DNA from: Bacillota bacterium
GTDB lineage: Bacteria > Bacillota > Negativicutes > Sporomusales > UBA7701
Assembly: GCA_023415775.1 (NCBI GenBank)
Contig: JAEZJM010000016.1
Coordinates: 1-21,115 of the forward strand
DNA length: 21,115 bases
Reading direction: 5' to 3'
In this document: positions 1 through 6,392 of the stretch, one piece after another
Numbering within the stretch: the first letter of the stretch is position 1
Layout of the letters: every line of letters starts with the position of its first letter
Notes under the pieces: model-generated
Seen by the model: only the letters and a program-made list of their open reading frames with translations
Told to the model about the DNA's origin: nothing
The model's database searches: none
Translations under genes and position numbers: made by a program

Positions 1-6
1 TTAGGG

Positions 7-29
7 CAGAGTACCGACAAGGTACTCTG
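7..29 (+). other. Hairpin at left edge, possible end of an upstream RNA or terminator
   Basis: Nine-base perfect arms CAGAGTACC (7-15) and GGTACTCTG (21-29) enclose a 5-nt loop and are followed by a pyrimidine-rich stretch. It may close a transcript that begins outside the window, or be a processing structure ahead of the tRNA cluster. There is no clean U-run, so the terminator reading is weak. Confidence 0.35.
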
Positions 30-51
30 TCTCTGTCTCAATATTGTTTGC

Positions 52-127
<76 letters not shown>

Positions 128-135
128 GGATATCC

Positions 136-165
136 AATGCCAAACGGGGAAACCCGCTTGGCATT
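136..165 (+). other. Hairpin between tRNA-Met and tRNA-His
   Basis: Arms AATGCCAA (136-143) and TTGGCATT (158-165) continue inward to CGGG/CCCG around a GAAA loop, with one A·C mismatch. It is followed by TATAAT rather than a long U-run. It could be a weak terminator or an RNase processing spacer in the polycistronic precursor. Confidence 0.5.
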
Positions 166-178
166 TATAATCTGACAT

Positions 179-255
179 GGTGGCTGTGGTGAAGTGGTTA
201 ACACGGCGGATTGTGGATCCGTTATTCGAGGGTTCGAAACCCTCCAGTCACCCCA
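179..255 (+). tRNA. tRNA-His (GTG)
   Basis: The anticodon arm GCGGA-TTGTGGA-TCCGT gives anticodon GTG. The acceptor GTGGCTG (180-186) pairs with CAGTCAC (245-251), with one G·T wobble. G179 faces C252 as the extra G-1:C73 pair that identifies histidine tRNA. The T arm is GAGGG-TTCGAAA-CCCTC and CCA is encoded at 253-255. It sits 15 bp upstream of the predicted rnpB 5' end, so tRNA-His and rnpB probably share a precursor transcript. Confidence 0.96.
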
Positions 256-270
256 CAACATTAAAAGTCC

Positions 271-630
271 AACCTTCTTCGAGAACGGGAAATTGCGGTA
301 TGGATAATGCTGAGGAAAGTCCAGACTGCCACAGCCTGAGACGGCTGTAACGTTCGTGCCCGCCGCAAGGCGGGGCAGGGCTTGCCCTGACGACGGCGAA
401 ATCGGCTCATGCAGTCGAGATTAGCCATAAAGTGCACAGAGAATGGGTAGACCGGCGACGGTCTAGTGAAAAGCGGTAAACTCCACGAGGCAGAAACCCG
501 AATTATGGTAGGGGAACCCCGGTTAGGGAAAAGGAACCGAGCAGGGGAACGCCGCGTAAGGTAGCACTTCGTGGCGTTAGATAAATAATTTCCTAAAACA
601 GAAACTGGCTTACGGTTTTCGAAGAAGGTT
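271..630 (+). ncRNA. rnpB: RNase P RNA, bacterial type A-like
   Basis: This is the catalytic RNA of RNase P, which removes 5' leaders from tRNA precursors. Recognisable conserved blocks are GAGGAAAGTCC near 313, ACAGAGAATGG near 436, GGTAAACTCCACGAGG at about 475-490 and GGCTTACGG near 607. The ends are set by a long terminal helix: AACCTTCTTCGA (271-282) is the exact reverse complement of TCGAAGAAGGTT (619-630), which would be helix P1. The resulting length of about 360 nt suits type A. The gene lies inside a tRNA cluster, 15 bp after tRNA-His and 13 bp before tRNA-Arg, so enzyme RNA and substrates are likely cotranscribed. The exact mature ends are inferred from P1. Confidence 0.93.
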
Positions 631-643
631 GTTCAAAATAAAC

Positions 644-720
644 GAGTCCGTAGCTCAGCTGGATAGAGCATTTGACTACGAATCAAAAGGCCGCAGGTTC
701 GAATCCTGCCGGGCTCGCCA
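644..720 (+). tRNA. tRNA-Arg (ACG)
   Basis: A 77-nt cloverleaf with encoded CCA. The acceptor GAGTCCG pairs with CGGGCTC, with one T·G wobble. The D arm is GCTC/GAGC. The anticodon arm TTTGA-CTACGAA-TCAAA gives anticodon ACG, expected to be deaminated to ICG. The T arm GCAGG-TTCGAAT-CCTGC is intact. It starts 13 bp after the predicted 3' end of rnpB and precedes a damaged tRNA-Thr-like sequence by 3 bp. Confidence 0.96.
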
Positions 721-723
721 AAT

Positions 724-799
724 GACGCGGTAGCTCAGTCGGTAGAGCGTATCCTTGGTAAAGATATGGTCACCGGTTCAATCCCGGCCACTCGCTCCA
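724..799 (+). pseudogene. Degenerate tRNA-Thr (GGT)-like sequence
   Basis: The D arm (GCTC-AGTCGGTA-GAGC), an anticodon loop TTGGTAA with anticodon GGT, a T loop TTCAATC and a terminal CCA are all visible in correct order over 76 nt. The stems are damaged. The acceptor GACGCGG against CACTCGC makes only two Watson-Crick pairs (1:72 and 7:66) and one wobble. The last anticodon-stem pair is C·A, and the outer T-stem pair is A·C. It therefore looks like a decayed tRNA-Thr at the end of the cluster. A heavily diverged but used tRNA, or local sequence errors, cannot be excluded. Confidence 0.7.
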
Positions 800-805
800 T
801 GTTCT

Positions 806-837
806 AAAGCCCCGCGATATAGATTGCGGGGCTTTTT
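806..837 (+). terminator. Rho-independent terminator of the tRNA/rnpB cluster
   Basis: The arms AAAGCCCCGC and GCGGGGCTTT around a 10-nt loop are followed by a run of T on the + strand. It lies 7 bp after the tRNA-Thr-like sequence and closes the stable-RNA transcript. It may also stop leftward transcripts from the Crp/Fnr gene, with a poorer U-tract. Confidence 0.93.
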
Positions 838-895
838 GGTATTTGTAGAGGAAACAAGGATAGGCGGCGAGGTTTGGACGGCACAACCCTGTTCT

Positions 896-1588
896 TTATT
901 CCACAACCTTTAAAAGTTTCTCGATATTGGTAAGTTTGACGCTTGAACGGTAGAAATCAATCAGGCCTTCATCGCGCATCCGTCCCATCTCCCGCGACAT
1001 GGCTGTCCGGGATACATTAAGGAAGTCCGCCAGGTCGTTGCGCTTTAGCGGCATGAGGAATGTCTTTTTAGCATGATGTTTGTGTTGTTCAAGAAGGTAA
1101 GTAGCGATCTTGGCGCGCATGCTTTTGATCGTCAGGTATTCGACTTTCCGGTTGAGCATGAGCGCCTTTTCCGATACGATAAGGAGCATGTTCCTGATTA
1201 GACGTTGATGTCCGTCGCAGGCATGCGGACAGGAGCCGGTAATTTTTTGCGGCGGCAGGAATACGACCGTGCACTCGCTCTGGGCGACAACAGACGCGGG
1301 CCACGTTTTTCGCGCCGAGAAAGCGATCATTTCCCCGAACATGTCGCCTTTGTCCAAGGAGGTCAAGACCGAGCGCGCCCCGGCAACATTCTCCTTTACC
1401 ACCGTGGCTTCCCCGGCGAGCAGGATGCCCAGGCCGATATACGGCTCTCCCTCGACGGTGATAAAGCTGTTCTTGGCGTGGGTGGATATTTTGGGTTGAA
1501 GGCAGTCCAGCATGATGGACAGCGTATCGGCGGAGATGCCGGCGAACAGTGCGCATTCGGCCAGTATGTCGATCTTTTTCTTATTCAA
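896..1588 (-). CDS. Crp/Fnr family transcriptional regulator, HcpR-like
   Basis: A 230-aa regulator with an N-terminal cyclic-nucleotide-binding-like beta-roll (about residues 15-120), a dimerisation helix, and a C-terminal winged HTH (about 165-230) with recognition helix SRTAMSREMGRM. The start is taken as TTG at 1588, not the upstream ATG at 1666, because a good SD (GAGGTGA) sits 5 nt before this TTG and an operator-like palindrome occupies the preceding bases. It is divergent from a ferredoxin-like gene and hcp. Crp/Fnr proteins in that position (HcpR group) are known to control hcp in response to nitric oxide or related stress. A C-x3-C pair (SCPHACDGH, mid-protein) is a possible sensing feature but resembles a motif common in Firmicute relatives. 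Family is certain; the HcpR role rests on context. Confidence 0.88.
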   Translation of the reverse strand: MNKKKIDILAECALFAGISADTLSIMLDCLQPKISTHAKNSFITVEGEPYIGLGILLAGEATVVKENVAGARSVLTSLDKGDMFGEMIAFSARKTWPASVVAQSECTVVFLPPQKITGSCPHACDGHQRLIRNMLLIVSEKALMLNRKVEYLTIKSMRAKIATYLLEQHKHHAKKTFLMPLKRNDLADFLNVSRTAMSREMGRMRDEGLIDFYRSSVKLTNIEKLLKVVE

Positions 1589-1606
1589 GGCGGTCACCTC
1601 GATATT

Positions 1607-1622
1607 GGTAGCTATGGCTACC
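1607..1622. promoter_or_regulatory. 6-4-6 perfect palindrome, candidate Crp/Fnr-type operator
   Basis: GGTAGC-TATG-GCTACC is a perfect inverted repeat with the 6-4-6 spacing typical of Crp/Fnr dimer sites. Its centre (1614.5) lies 41.5 bp before the start point predicted from a TACAAT -10 box at 1644-1649, which is the classical class II activator position. It also lies just upstream of the leftward regulator's SD, so one site could serve both activation of ferredoxin-hcp and autoregulation. Confidence 0.6.
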
Positions 1623-1636
1623 GATTTCCTCTTTAT

Positions 1637-1649
1637 ATTGTAATACAAT
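1637..1649. promoter_or_regulatory. Palindrome holding a -10-like box for the ferredoxin-hcp transcript
   Basis: ATTGTA-A-TACAAT is a perfect inverted repeat around one base. Its right half TACAAT is a plausible rightward -10 element with no convincing -35 at 17 bp, as expected for an activator-dependent promoter. The same palindrome read leftward also gives a TACAAT-like box. It could be promoter core, a second operator, or both. Confidence 0.5.
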
Positions 1650-1690
1650 GAATTTGGGAAATACAAGCACAGATAGAGGAGGGAACTGAC

Positions 1691-2404
1691 ATGCTGCGCA
1701 AGATGGTATCAATAGACGAAGAAAAGTGCAACGGCTGCGGGTTATGCATAACGGCTTGCCATGAAGGCGCCCTGCAGATGATAGATGGGAAAGCGAAACT
1801 GGTTTCCGATTCCTACTGCGACGGTCTGGGTGCCTGCCTGCCCGATTGTCCTACCGGCGCGATATCCATCGTCGAACGCGAGGCGGCTCCTTTTGACGAA
1901 GAAGCTGTCAAGAAGCATCTTGTCGACAGAGACGCCAAAACCAAACCACCGCAGATGCCCTGCGGCTGCCCAGGGTCAAATGCCAGGGTCATCGCCAGAG
2001 AGGCAGACAACAGCTGCGCTGGGCACAGAGTAGGCTGCTCGGAACTTCGCCAGTGGCCCTGTCAGCTGAAACTGGTTCCAGTTAATGCCTCATATTTTGA
2101 CGGTGCTCAGTTGCTGGTGGCGGCCGACTGCACCGCCTTCGCCTACGCCAATCTGCACGCCGATTTCATGCGCAACAAAGTGACGTTAATTGGCTGTCCG
2201 AAGCTGGATGCGGTGAGCTACGCGGATAAACTGACCGAGATTCTTAAGCTGAACGACATCAAGAGCATCACCGTGCTGCGTATGGAGGTGCCTTGCTGCG
2301 GAGGTTTGGTAAACGCGGTTAAAGAGGCGCTCGCGGCCAGCGGCAAGATCATCCCGTGGCGGGTCGTGATAATAGGCACCGACGGCGCAATCCGCGAGGA
2401 TTAG
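1691..2404 (+). CDS. 4Fe-4S ferredoxin-like protein with extended Cys-rich C-terminus
   Basis: A 237-aa cytoplasmic protein and probable electron donor or accessory factor for the downstream Hcp. Residues 13-23 form a standard C-x2-C-x2-C-x3-C cluster site (CNGCGLCITAC). The second site, CDGLGACLPDC (43-53), has Leu at the position of the second Cys, so only three of the usual four are in place. A further nine Cys follow, including CGC (91-93) and a CCGG (202-205), in a domain of about 150 residues that I do not recognise. ATG 1691 is chosen for the SD GAGGAGG 8 nt upstream. The gene is 43 bp before hcp on the same strand, under the palindromes at 1607-1649. Ferredoxin-type genes beside hcp are common in anaerobes. 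The C-terminal domain function is unknown to me. Confidence 0.85.
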   Translation: MLRKMVSIDEEKCNGCGLCITACHEGALQMIDGKAKLVSDSYCDGLGACLPDCPTGAISIVEREAAPFDEEAVKKHLVDRDAKTKPPQMPCGCPGSNARVIAREADNSCAGHRVGCSELRQWPCQLKLVPVNASYFDGAQLLVAADCTAFAYANLHADFMRNKVTLIGCPKLDAVSYADKLTEILKLNDIKSITVLRMEVPCCGGLVNAVKEALAASGKIIPWRVVIIGTDGAIRED

Positions 2405-2447
2405 GTGGCCGTTACGCATAAATAGAATAATAATTGGAGGGTTAACA

Positions 2448-4013
2448 ATGAGTGAAATGTTTTGCTTCCAGTGCGAACAGACTGCAGGCGGCAAGGGCTG
2501 CACGAAGGTGGGGGTGTGCGGTAAGAAACCCGAGGTGGCCAACAAGCAGGACGAACTGACCGGCGCCATGATCGGCCTGGCCCGCGCCGCCGCCGGCAAG
2601 ACCCCCGGCAAGGCCGCCGACAAGGTGATGATGCAGGGGCTGTTCGCCACCGTCACCAACGTCAACTTCGACGAGAAACGCGTCGACGAGATGATAGCCG
2701 CCGTCCGGGCTGAAAAGGCGAAGCTGGATGCCGCCTCCCAAGACTTCCCCGCCGCCGACCTCTGGAGCGGCAACGAGGACATTGTTTCATTGCGTTCGAC
2801 ACTGCTGCTCGGCCTTCGCGGCATGGCGGCCTATGCCTGGCACGCGGCCGTTCTCGGCAAAACTGACGCCGAAGTTACCGCTTGGTTCTATAAGGGGATG
2901 AAGGCCCTTGGCGAGGACCACAGCGCCGAGGAATGGCTCGGACTGCTGATGGAGTTCGGCCAAGTCAACCTTAAATGTATGGCCCTCCTCGACGACGCCA
3001 ACACTTCCGCGTATGGGCACCCGGCGCCGACGACCGTGCCCACCCTGGTGGAGAAAGGCCCGTTCATCGTCATCACCGGCCACGACCTGCACGATCTGAA
3101 ACAACTTCTGGAGCAGACGGCCGGCAAAGGTATCAATATATACACTCATGGCGAAATGCTGCCCGCCCACGCTTACCCGGAGTTGAAGAAGTATCCCCAG
3201 CTCAAGGGCAACTTTGGCACCGCCTGGCAAAATCAGCAGAAAGAATTCGACAACATCCCTGCGCCTATTTTCTTCACCACCAATTGCCTCATGCCGCCGC
3301 GCGCATCCTACGCTGATCGCGTTTTCACTACTGATGTCGTCGGCTACCCGGAAATGAAACATATCGCCGACGTCAACGGCAAGAAGGACTTCGCGCCTGT
3401 TATCGCCAAAGCCCTGGAGCTTGGCGGCTATAAGGAAGACCAGCCTTTCGCCGGCATCAACGGCGGCACCCAGCTTGTGACCGGATTCGCCCGCAACACC
3501 GTCATGGGAGTCGCCGGTACGGTGATTGACGCTGTCAAGGCAGGGGCCATCAAACACTTTTTCCTCGTCGGCGGCTGCGATGGCGCCAAGCCGGGCCGCA
3601 ACTACTACACCCGCTTTGTCGAGCAGACCCCTAAGGACACCGTTGTACTGACGCTGGCCTGCGGCAAATACCGCTTCAACGATCTTAACATCGGCGAGAT
3701 CGGCGGCATTCCCCGGCTCCTCGACATGGGGCAGTGCAACGACGCCTACTCGGCCATCCAGGTGGCTGTCGCCCTGGCAGGCGCCTTCAAGTGCAGCGTC
3801 AACGAGTTGCCGCTCACCCTGGTGCTTTCCTGGTACGAGCAGAAGGCGGTGTGCATCCTGCTCACCCTGCTGGCCCTCGGTATCAAGGACATCTACATCG
3901 GCCCGTCGCTGCCGGCTTTCCTGTCCGGAAACGTCCTTAATATACTGGTCGAAAAGTTCAACCTGCACCCGATAACCACCCCGGAAGAGGACCTAAAGGC
4001 CATTCTTGGGTAA
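2448..4013 (+). CDS. hcp: Hydroxylamine reductase / hybrid cluster protein, class I
   Basis: Hcp carries a cubane Fe-S cluster and a hybrid 4Fe-2O-2S cluster. It reduces hydroxylamine to ammonia in vitro and acts as an NO reductase/protein S-nitrosylation enzyme in anaerobes. The protein is 521 aa. The N-terminal motif C6-x2-C9-x8-C18-x5-C24 matches class I (anaerobe) spacing rather than the class II C-x2-C-x11-C-x6-C type. Hybrid-cluster motifs are present in order: GHDLHDLKQLLEQT, TTNCLMPP, GGCDGAKPGRNYYTRF, ACGKYRFN and SWYEQKAV. GGAGGG about 8 nt before ATG 2448 supports the start. It shares a transcript with the ferredoxin-like gene and ends at a strong hairpin at 4030-4067. The neighbouring Crp/Fnr protein is the likely regulator. 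Confidence 0.97.
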   Translation: MSEMFCFQCEQTAGGKGCTKVGVCGKKPEVANKQDELTGAMIGLARAAAGKTPGKAADKVMMQGLFATVTNVNFDEKRVDEMIAAVRAEKAKLDAASQDFPAADLWSGNEDIVSLRSTLLLGLRGMAAYAWHAAVLGKTDAEVTAWFYKGMKALGEDHSAEEWLGLLMEFGQVNLKCMALLDDANTSAYGHPAPTTVPTLVEKGPFIVITGHDLHDLKQLLEQTAGKGINIYTHGEMLPAHAYPELKKYPQLKGNFGTAWQNQQKEFDNIPAPIFFTTNCLMPPRASYADRVFTTDVVGYPEMKHIADVNGKKDFAPVIAKALELGGYKEDQPFAGINGGTQLVTGFARNTVMGVAGTVIDAVKAGAIKHFFLVGGCDGAKPGRNYYTRFVEQTPKDTVVLTLACGKYRFNDLNIGEIGGIPRLLDMGQCNDAYSAIQVAVALAGAFKCSVNELPLTLVLSWYEQKAVCILLTLLALGIKDIYIGPSLPAFLSGNVLNILVEKFNLHPITTPEEDLKAILG

Positions 4014-4029
4014 CCTGCCTCAAAAAGAG

Positions 4030-4067
4030 AAAGATGCACCCGGACACAATTGTCCGGGTGCATCTTT
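4030..4067. terminator. Bidirectional terminator between hcp and the molybdate regulator
   Basis: Seventeen-base perfect arms (4030-4046 and 4051-4067) around a CAAT loop, followed by T residues on the + strand and, read leftward, by CTTTCTCTTTTTG. It separates two convergent genes. The hairpin base overlaps the TAA stop of the leftward gene at 4067-4069. Confidence 0.93.
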
Positions 4068-5005
4068 TATGTTTCGGCCATTATCTCGCCGGTGCGGCTG
4101 AGATCGTAGCCGCCCATGCCGGACACCTCGTTTCGGAAGGCCGGCGAGCGCAGCACAGTCAATAAGGCCTGGAAGTGCGGCTTGTCGGTGTCTTCCTTGC
4201 GGATGACCAGGTCGTACCTTTCCTTCTGCAGGGGAACGAAATCGATCTCCCTTACCTGCAAGGCGGTCTTCTCGATGCCGAGGCCGACGTCGGCTTCGCC
4301 GCGGCCGACGCTGCTGGCCACCGCCAGGTGGCTGGTCTCCTCCTGATTGTAGCCGACGATGTCGCGTTGGTCGATGCCGAGGGAACGCAACTGTTCGTCG
4401 AGCAGCACCCTGGCGCCCGAACCGCGCTCGCGGTTGACGAACCGTACGCCATGTTTGGTCAGATCGCGCCAGCCGTATATTTCTTTTGGGTTGCCCTTGG
4501 CGACATAGAAGCCTTCCATCCGGTAGGCCAGATTGACTATAAGGGTGCGGTGACCCGGCAGCAGCCGCCTTACATAGGGGACATTGTAGGTATCGCTGTC
4601 GCTGTCCCACAGGTGGGTCGTGGCGACATTGGCGGTGCCGCGGTAAAGGGCCATCAGGCCGTCGATGCTGCCGGCGTAGTTGCGCAGGAAGCGGACATAC
4701 GGCAGCACTTTTTCCAGATGCCTTGTCAAGATGTCCAGAATCACGTCCTGGCCGCAGATAATAAGCCCCTCAGGCAGCGCCGGGGCGGGAAGGTCGTCCG
4801 GCCGCGCGGCCTGCGTCTGGGCCGCCGGCGAGAGGCTTTTGGATTTCTTGATGTAAACGTCGAGGTCGGGGGCTTCGACGCGGACCTTGCGGCCGATGCG
4901 GTAGGCGGTGAGGTCGCCGCGCTTGATCATTTCGTACACGGTAAAGCGCGAGATTTTAAGAATCTTGGCAACTTCTTCGGGAGTATAGGAAATCGTATCG
5001 GTCAT
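4067..5005 (-). CDS. Molybdate/tungstate-type one-component regulator: excisionase HTH + PBP-like domain
   Basis: A 312-aa cytoplasmic protein with no signal peptide. Residues 6-53 are an excisionase/HTH_17-type DNA-binding domain (SYTPEEVAKILKISRFTVY and then RIGRKVRV). A Ser/Pro/Ala-rich linker (about 57-78) leads to a domain of about 210 residues related to periplasmic molybdate-binding proteins (PBP_like, COG1910 type), with motifs GTANVATTHLWD and RGSGARVLLDEQL. Such fusions sense oxyanion and control mod genes, and the divergent neighbour here is modA. ATG 5005 is supported by the SD GAGGTGA 5 nt upstream. Three 10-bp-phased TATGTTT repeats in the intergenic gap are the best operator candidate. 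Whether it senses molybdate or tungstate, and whether it represses or activates, cannot be read from the sequence. Confidence 0.88.
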   Translation of the reverse strand: MTDTISYTPEEVAKILKISRFTVYEMIKRGDLTAYRIGRKVRVEAPDLDVYIKKSKSLSPAAQTQAARPDDLPAPALPEGLIICGQDVILDILTRHLEKVLPYVRFLRNYAGSIDGLMALYRGTANVATTHLWDSDSDTYNVPYVRRLLPGHRTLIVNLAYRMEGFYVAKGNPKEIYGWRDLTKHGVRFVNRERGSGARVLLDEQLRSLGIDQRDIVGYNQEETSHLAVASSVGRGEADVGLGIEKTALQVREIDFVPLQKERYDLVIRKEDTDKPHFQALLTVLRSPAFRNEVSGMGGYDLSRTGEIMAET

Positions 5006-5058
5006 CGATTCACCTCATTTTGCTTCAGGATAGGCGATGCATTTCTTTGAAAACCCTC

Positions 5059-5088
5059 TTGCGTTAATCATACCGCAAAATATATAAT
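5059..5088 (+). promoter_or_regulatory. Predicted modA promoter
   Basis: TTGCGT (5059-5064) and TATAAT (5083-5088) are separated by 18 bp on the + strand. The predicted start point is near 5095, giving a leader of about 108 nt before modA. The three TATGTTT repeats would then lie just downstream of the start point, a position suited to repression. Confidence 0.5.
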
Positions 5089-5112
5089 AACACCATAAGG
5101 TTTTTGTTAGTC

Positions 5113-5139
5113 TATGTTTGGTTATGTTTGAATATGTTT
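5113..5139. repeat. Three phased direct repeats TATGTTT, candidate operator
   Basis: TATGTTT occurs at 5113-5119, 5123-5129 and 5133-5139, with exact 10-bp periodicity (one helical turn). It lies in the 197-bp gap between the divergent oxyanion regulator and modA. Head-to-tail phased sites fit a protein that binds direct repeats, as excisionase-type wHTH proteins can. No symmetric palindrome is seen in the same gap. Confidence 0.6.
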
Positions 5140-5202
5140 TGTGGAGTGCTCTTGAATTGCCGTGCTGTGCGCAATAACCGGGCTGTGATTTGGAGGGAAA
5201 AA

Positions 5203-6009
5203 ATGAAAAGGCATGCATTGTGGATTATGGTAGTCATACTAACTACAGCGTTGCTGGCGGCGGGCTGCGGCGGCGGGGCGAAACAGGCGCCGCCCGCTGC
5301 GGCCGTCCAGCCGGTGGAGCTTAACATATCCGCTGCCGTAAGCATGAAGGACGCGCTGACCGAGATCCAGGCCAACTACCAGAAGAAGAACCCCAACGTG
5401 AAGCTCGTCTATAACCTTGGCGCGTCCGGGACGCTACAGAAGCAGATCGAACAGGGCGCGCCGGCCGATATCTTCATCTCGGCCGCCCCCAAACAGATGG
5501 ACGATCTTGAGGCCAAGAACATGGTCAACAAGGCCACCCGCAGGAACCTTGTGGAGAATAAGCTTGTGCTGGTGGTGCCGGAGAACTCGACCCTCGGGCT
5601 AAGCAAGTTCGAAGATATAACCAACGCCAAGGTGCAGAAGTTCAGCATGGGCGAGACGGCCACCGTGCCAGCCGGCCAGTACGGCCAGCAGGTGCTCCAG
5701 AAGCTCGGCCTGTGGGACAGGGTCAAGGAAAAGGCGGTTTTCGCCAAGGACGTGCGTACCGTATTGACCTACGTGTCGACCGGCAACGTCGAAGCCGGCA
5801 TCGTGTATAAGACCGACGCCGTCTCTCCCGGCGCCAAAGTAAAAATCGTCGCAAGCGCTCCCGAAGGCTCGCACCAGCCGATCCTTTACCCGATCGCCAT
5901 CCTGAACGGCGCCAAACAAGGGAAGGCGGCGGAGGAATTCCTCGCCTACCTCGCCGGCCCGGAAGCCAAGGCGGTGTTCGAGAAACGCGGCTTTACGATG
6001 AGCAAGTAG
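5203..6009 (+). CDS. modA: Molybdate ABC transporter substrate-binding lipoprotein
   Basis: A 268-aa periplasmic-side binding protein that captures molybdate (possibly tungstate). The signal peptide runs to a lipobox LAAGC with lipidated Cys22. The mature protein begins after a short Ala/Pro linker with the ModA signature ELNISAAVSMKDALTEI and then YNLGASGTLQKQIEQGAPAD, FISAAPKQMD, and a C-terminal FLAYLAGPEAKAVFEKRGF. ATG 5203 is chosen because GGAGGG lies 6-7 nt upstream and the signal peptide starts here. The longer upstream reading frame to 5104 has no support. It heads an operon with a broken second modA, modB and modC, divergent from the one-component regulator. Length and domain order are normal for ModA. 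Confidence 0.96.
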   Translation: MKRHALWIMVVILTTALLAAGCGGGAKQAPPAAAVQPVELNISAAVSMKDALTEIQANYQKKNPNVKLVYNLGASGTLQKQIEQGAPADIFISAAPKQMDDLEAKNMVNKATRRNLVENKLVLVVPENSTLGLSKFEDITNAKVQKFSMGETATVPAGQYGQQVLQKLGLWDRVKEKAVFAKDVRTVLTYVSTGNVEAGIVYKTDAVSPGAKVKIVASAPEGSHQPILYPIAILNGAKQGKAAEEFLAYLAGPEAKAVFEKRGFTMSK

Positions 6010-6011
6010 GC

Positions 6012-6388
6012 GTGGGGGGCTGCGGCGCACGGCCGGAGTCCCCTCCCGCCCCCAAAATTGAACTCAACGTCTCCGCGGCCCTCGGCCATAAGGGAGCTTT
6101 GCTCGATATTCAGAAGGAGTATGAGAGAAAGAATCCGAATATAACGATAGTCTACAGTCTGGCGGCCGCGGGTGTTTTGCAGGCGCAGATCGAACGGGGC
6201 GCGCCGGCGGACGTTTTCATTTCCGCCGTCCGCAAGCAGATGGACGAGCTGCAAAAAAGGACCTGATCGTCGCCGCAACCGCTGAAAGGAACCAGGCAGC
6301 CCAAGCTTTTCTCGATTACCTCTCCGGACCGGACGCGGCAAAGTGCTTTCAGAAATACGGGTATAATGTGATAAATACGCAGAAATAA
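6012..6388 (+). pseudogene. Second modA copy, truncated and frameshifted
   Basis: The first part (6012-6263) encodes an N-terminal ModA half that parallels the intact gene just upstream: ELNVSAALGHKGALLDIQ, then YSLAAAGVLQAQIERGAPAD, then FISAVRKQMDELQ. It then shifts frame at a run of six A (6252-6258) and stops at 6264. From about 6260, in another frame to the TAA at 6386, it encodes a ModA C-terminus (AQAFLDYLSGPDAAKCFQKY). About 125 residues of the middle, which form the second lobe and part of the anion pocket, are missing. The signal peptide is gone too; only a GGCGA lipobox remnant remains. It is a tandem duplicate that decayed by deletions. It lies 2 bp after modA and 4 bp before modB. 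Confidence 0.85.
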
Positions 6389-6392
6389 CAGT

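Noticed and set aside
2787..3968. 393-aa leftward ORF opposite hcp
   Set aside because: Hcp motifs on the + strand are unmistakable; the antisense frame has no conserved domain.
5006..5202. Molybdenum-cofactor riboswitch upstream of modA
   Set aside because: No structure resembling the Moco element was found; the gap holds direct repeats and promoter-like boxes only.
6252..6266. Programmed ribosomal frameshift in the second modA at the A6 run
   Set aside because: Even with a shift the product would lack about 125 core residues and a signal peptide, so decay is the simpler explanation.
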